DNA of 6,738 bases from Mycobacterium sp. (GTDB lineage: Bacteria > Actinomycetota > Actinomycetes > Mycobacteriales > Mycobacteriaceae): assembly GCA_029256565.1 (NCBI GenBank), contig JAQSXQ010000103.1, forward strand, positions 1-6,738. Reading direction: 5' to 3'. The notes under the pieces are model-generated. The model made no database searches. It had not been told where the DNA came from and worked only from the letters and a program-made list of their open reading frames with translations. Position 1 is the stretch's first letter. Each line of letters begins with the position of its first letter. The translations under genes and the position numbers were made by a program. Of the stretch, positions 4,960 through 6,738 are shown one piece after another.

Positions 4960-6428
4960 GCCCGGCAGGTAGTGCCCGGCTCCTGCGGTGGGGGAGGCAG
5001 CGCCGTGACGCTCGGCGTGGGCGGGGGCGGGGGAGTCGTGACGGTGCTCGGCGTCTCGGGCGCAGGCCCGGGAGCGGGCCCGCGCGACGGCGACGTGGTC
5101 GTGGGGGTGCCCGACGAGGTGGTTGGGGGAGGAGGCGGTGGCGGCGTCGTGGTCCGCGGCGCCGGGGGCGCACACACCGGCAGCAGCGACGTGGTGCCGA
5201 GGTCGCGCAGCTGGCGGATCGCGTCGTCGACGCTGCCTGCAGGCAGGCCCGCTGTGACCTGGGCGCGCTCGGACTCGCGCAGATCGGCGACCTCGAGCAG
5301 CTGGCAGTTGGCGCGGTCGTCGTCGACGCCCATGATCCGCAGCTCGCTGCGCCCGTCGAGGCATGCGACGCGGAACGTCTCCTGCAGCGGTACGCCGAGG
5401 ATCGACCCCTGCACCCCGCGCATGATGTAGACCGCACCGTCGTGCTCGGCGACGTAGTAATTGCTGCGAATCATCATGCGGCCGATGAAGAGTCCGGCCA
5501 AGACCACGAGGACCAGCAGCACGGCCGTGATGATCATCCTGCGGCGCGAACGTGGCTTCTTGGCGGGCTCGGGTTCCACGGCCGGGCGCTTGGCCGGTGC
5601 CGCACGCTTCGGGTTGAACGCCGATGCGCGTCCAGCCGCGGTGTTGGGCGGCGCGGTCTGGTCGTCGTCGCCGGACACCGCGCCGGCCAGGATCGGCTGG
5701 GTCTGGCCGTAGTCGTAGTCGACGACGTCCGCGACGACGACGGTCACGTTGTCGGGGCCACCACCGCGCAGCGCCAACTCGATGAGCCGGTCCGCGCTCG
5801 CGGCGACGTCCTCGAGCGCCAAGGCGTCGGCGATGGTCTCGTGGCTGACGGGGTCGGACAGTCCGTCGGAGCAGAGCAGGTAGCGGTCGCCTGCCTTCGC
5901 CTCGCGGACGGTCAGGGTGGGCTCGACCTCGTGGCCGGTCAGCGCGCGCATGATCAGCGAGCGCTGCGGGTGGCTGTGCGCCTCCTCGGCGGTGATCCTG
6001 CCCTCGTCGACGAGCGTCTGGACGAACGTGTCGTCCTTGGTGATCTGGGTCAGTTCGCCGTCGCGGAGCAGGTAGCCCCTGGAGTCGCCGATGTGGCAGA
6101 GACCAAGCCTGTTGCCCGCGAAGAGGATCGCCGTGAGCGTCGTGCCCATGCCCTCGAGTTCGGGGTCGGCGTCGACGTGTGCGGCGATGGCGGAGTTGCC
6201 CTCGTGGACGGCCTGGTTGAGCTTGCTCAGCAGGTCGCCGCCGGGCTCGTCGTCGTCGAGGTGGGCCAGGGCGGCGATCACGAGCTGGGAGGCGACCTCG
6301 CCTGCGGCGTGACCGCCCATGCCGTCGGCGAGCGCCAGCAGTCGGGCACCGGCGTACACCGAGTCCTCGTTGTTGGCGCGGACGAGGCCGCGGTCGCTGC
6401 GCGCGGCGTAGCGGAGGACGAGTGTCAC
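4950..6428 (-). CDS. pstP: PP2C-family Ser/Thr phosphatase PstP
   Basis: Membrane metallophosphatase that dephosphorylates PknA, PknB and their substrates. It is 492 aa; M. tuberculosis PstP is about 514. The PP2C domain spans about 5-237. Its metal ligands are all present: D35 (ALADGMGGH), D115 (HIGDSRG), D188 (CSDGLSD) and D226 (GGGPDNVT), with R17 and N20-E-D22 near the active site. A basic juxtamembrane segment rich in Ala/Pro/Lys (about 254-297) precedes one membrane helix (about 298-320). The outer domain contains four cysteines (C356, C375, C419, C488) and ends in a long Pro/Thr-rich tail (about 420-485). The start is GTG at 6428: an in-frame TGA lies four codons upstream and no other start fits. 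This GTG overlaps the fhaB stop (GTGA). M. tuberculosis PstP has three extra residues (MAR) before this valine, as I recall. Confidence 0.96.
   Translation of the reverse strand: MTLVLRYAARSDRGLVRANNEDSVYAGARLLALADGMGGHAAGEVASQLVIAALAHLDDDEPGGDLLSKLNQAVHEGNSAIAAHVDADPELEGMGTTLTAILFAGNRLGLCHIGDSRGYLLRDGELTQITKDDTFVQTLVDEGRITAEEAHSHPQRSLIMRALTGHEVEPTLTVREAKAGDRYLLCSDGLSDPVSHETIADALALEDVAASADRLIELALRGGGPDNVTVVVADVVDYDYGQTQPILAGAVSGDDDQTAPPNTAAGRASAFNPKRAAPAKRPAVEPEPAKKPRSRRRMIITAVLLVLVVLAGLFIGRMMIRSNYYVAEHDGAVYIMRGVQGSILGVPLQETFRVACLDGRSELRIMGVDDDRANCQLLEVADLRESERAQVTAGLPAGSVDDAIRQLRDLGTTSLLPVCAPPAPRTTTPPPPPPPTTSSGTPTTTSPSRGPAPGPAPETPSTVTTPPPPPTPSVTALPPPPQEPGTTCRAPS
4957..4983 (-). other. GC-rich imperfect hairpin at the 3' end of pstP, just before rodA
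   Basis: Reading the transcript from 4983, GGAGCCGGGCA can pair with TGCCGGGCCCC around a CTACC loop, giving nine base pairs, nearly all G-C, with two single mismatches (A-C and G-G). The lower stem touches the first copy of the duplicated junction. No T-run follows, so it is not a typical intrinsic terminator. It could slow ribosomes or shape reinitiation at rodA. Confidence 0.35.
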
Positions 6429-6738
6429 GGGCGCAGCTCAATCACCGTCTTGCCGACTCGCACCGGCGTGCCCATCGGAACCCTTACCGCCGTCGTCACC
6501 TTCGCCCTGTCGAGGTATGTACCGTTCGTCGATCCTAGGTCTTCGACGTACCACTCGGACCCTCGCTGAGAGAGCCTGGCGTGCCGTGTCGACGCGTAGT
6601 CGTCGGTCAGCACGAGTGTCGAGTCGTCGGCGCGGCCGATCAGCACGGGCTGGGTGCCCAAGGTGATCCGCGTACCCGCGAGTGCGCCCTCGGTCACCAC
6701 CAATTGGCGGGCGACGTTGCGTGCCTGCCGGTTGGGTA
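6425..6738 (-). CDS. fhaB: FHA-domain protein FhaB/FipA, C-terminal part (partial, runs off right edge)
   Basis: Phosphothreonine-binding adaptor; in M. tuberculosis FipA is phosphorylated by PknA and links FtsZ to division proteins under stress. The window holds the last 104 or so codons. The frame enters at the right edge as PNRQARNVARQLVVTEGALA and is open, so the N-terminal membrane segment and the true start lie outside. The FHA signature residues are all visible: GRADDS (GR), STRHA (S-x-x-H) and STNGTYL (NG), ending VGKTVIELRP. The threonine in RITL (codon 6664-6662) corresponds to T77, the site reported to be phosphorylated in M. tuberculosis FipA. A TTG at 6703 could be misread as a start but falls inside the conserved coding sequence. 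The stop overlaps the pstP GTG by four bases. fhaA, the other FHA gene, is expected further upstream but is not in the window. Confidence 0.95.
   Translation of the reverse strand, partial: PNRQARNVARQLVVTEGALAGTRITLGTQPVLIGRADDSTLVLTDDYASTRHARLSQRGSEWYVEDLGSTNGTYLDRAKVTTAVRVPMGTPVRVGKTVIELRP

Noticed and set aside
5019..5033. Phase-variable G tract in pstP
   Set aside because: The longest pure run is five bases, too short for ordinary homopolymer phase variation, and the frame is intact.
4940..5437. N-terminal extension of rodA up to 5437
   Set aside because: The extra 166 codons are out of frame with pstP and composed of Arg/Ser/Pro-rich noise; the known RodA N-terminus begins at 4939.
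4936..6441. Minus-strand frame of 501 codons overlapping pstP
   Set aside because: Arg/Ala/Pro-rich out-of-frame shadow; its only notable part is the last five codons, which form the bridging mini-ORF.
5442..6569. Plus-strand open frame of 375 codons opposite pstP and fhaB
   Set aside because: Antisense shadow rich in Val/Gly/Asp/Arg; the pstP reading is fully supported by metal ligands.
6701..6703. TTG at 6703 as the start of fhaB
   Set aside because: It lies inside the conserved sequence before VVTEGAL, and the frame is open to the right edge with residues similar to the M. tuberculosis protein.
1..6738. A wholly new gene system such as defence genes or mobile elements
   Set aside because: All coding content belongs to the known fhaB-pstP-rodA-pbpA-pknA-pknB operon; no transposase, att site, CRISPR repeat or foreign-composition segment is visible.

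Overview
The window carries one strand of genes only, read right to left (minus strand). It is the actinobacterial cell-division and Ser/Thr-phosphosignalling operon in the order fhaB - pstP - rodA - pbpA - pknA - pknB. The GC content is high, the proteins are close to Mycobacterium tuberculosis sequences recalled from memory (for example the N-terminus of PknB, PbpA of identical length with all catalytic and cysteine positions matching), and the order is the mycobacterial one. I therefore infer a mycobacterium, probably a rapid grower (Mycolicibacterium type). The species cannot be fixed from this window.

Layout from the 5' end of the transcript: the FHA-domain part of fhaB enters from the right edge and ends at 6425. 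pstP (PP2C phosphatase) runs 6428-4950, rodA (SEDS glycosyltransferase) 4939-3524, pbpA (class B PBP transpeptidase) 3527-2052, pknA 2020-713, and pknB starts at 716 and runs off the left edge inside its kinase domain. No stretch without a gene exceeds 31 bases; there are no RNA genes, mobile elements, CRISPR arrays or intrinsic terminators visible.

How the genes work together: PknA and PknB are membrane Ser/Thr kinases, PstP is the opposing phosphatase, FhaB (FipA) is a phosphothreonine-binding adaptor tied to division, and RodA plus PbpA form a SEDS polymerase/transpeptidase pair for septal or polar peptidoglycan. The operon puts the cell-wall machine and its phospho-control under one transcript.

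The genes themselves are well known, and I do not see a new gene system. What is unusual is at the gene junctions. Every stop codon in the window overlaps a start codon. Three junctions are direct 4-base overlaps (GTGA, ATGA, ATGA). At the other two (pstP/rodA and pbpA/pknA) the gap is bridged exactly by a tiny ORF (5 and 12 codons) whose start overlaps the upstream stop and whose stop overlaps the downstream start. At pstP/rodA this arose from an exact 13-base direct repeat with 14-base period that copied the stop/start junction. These bridging ORFs, a 10-base perfect anti-Shine-Dalgarno match before pbpA, and starts without any ribosome site (pstP, rodA, pknB) suggest translation of the operon is organised as a relay of stop-start reinitiation.
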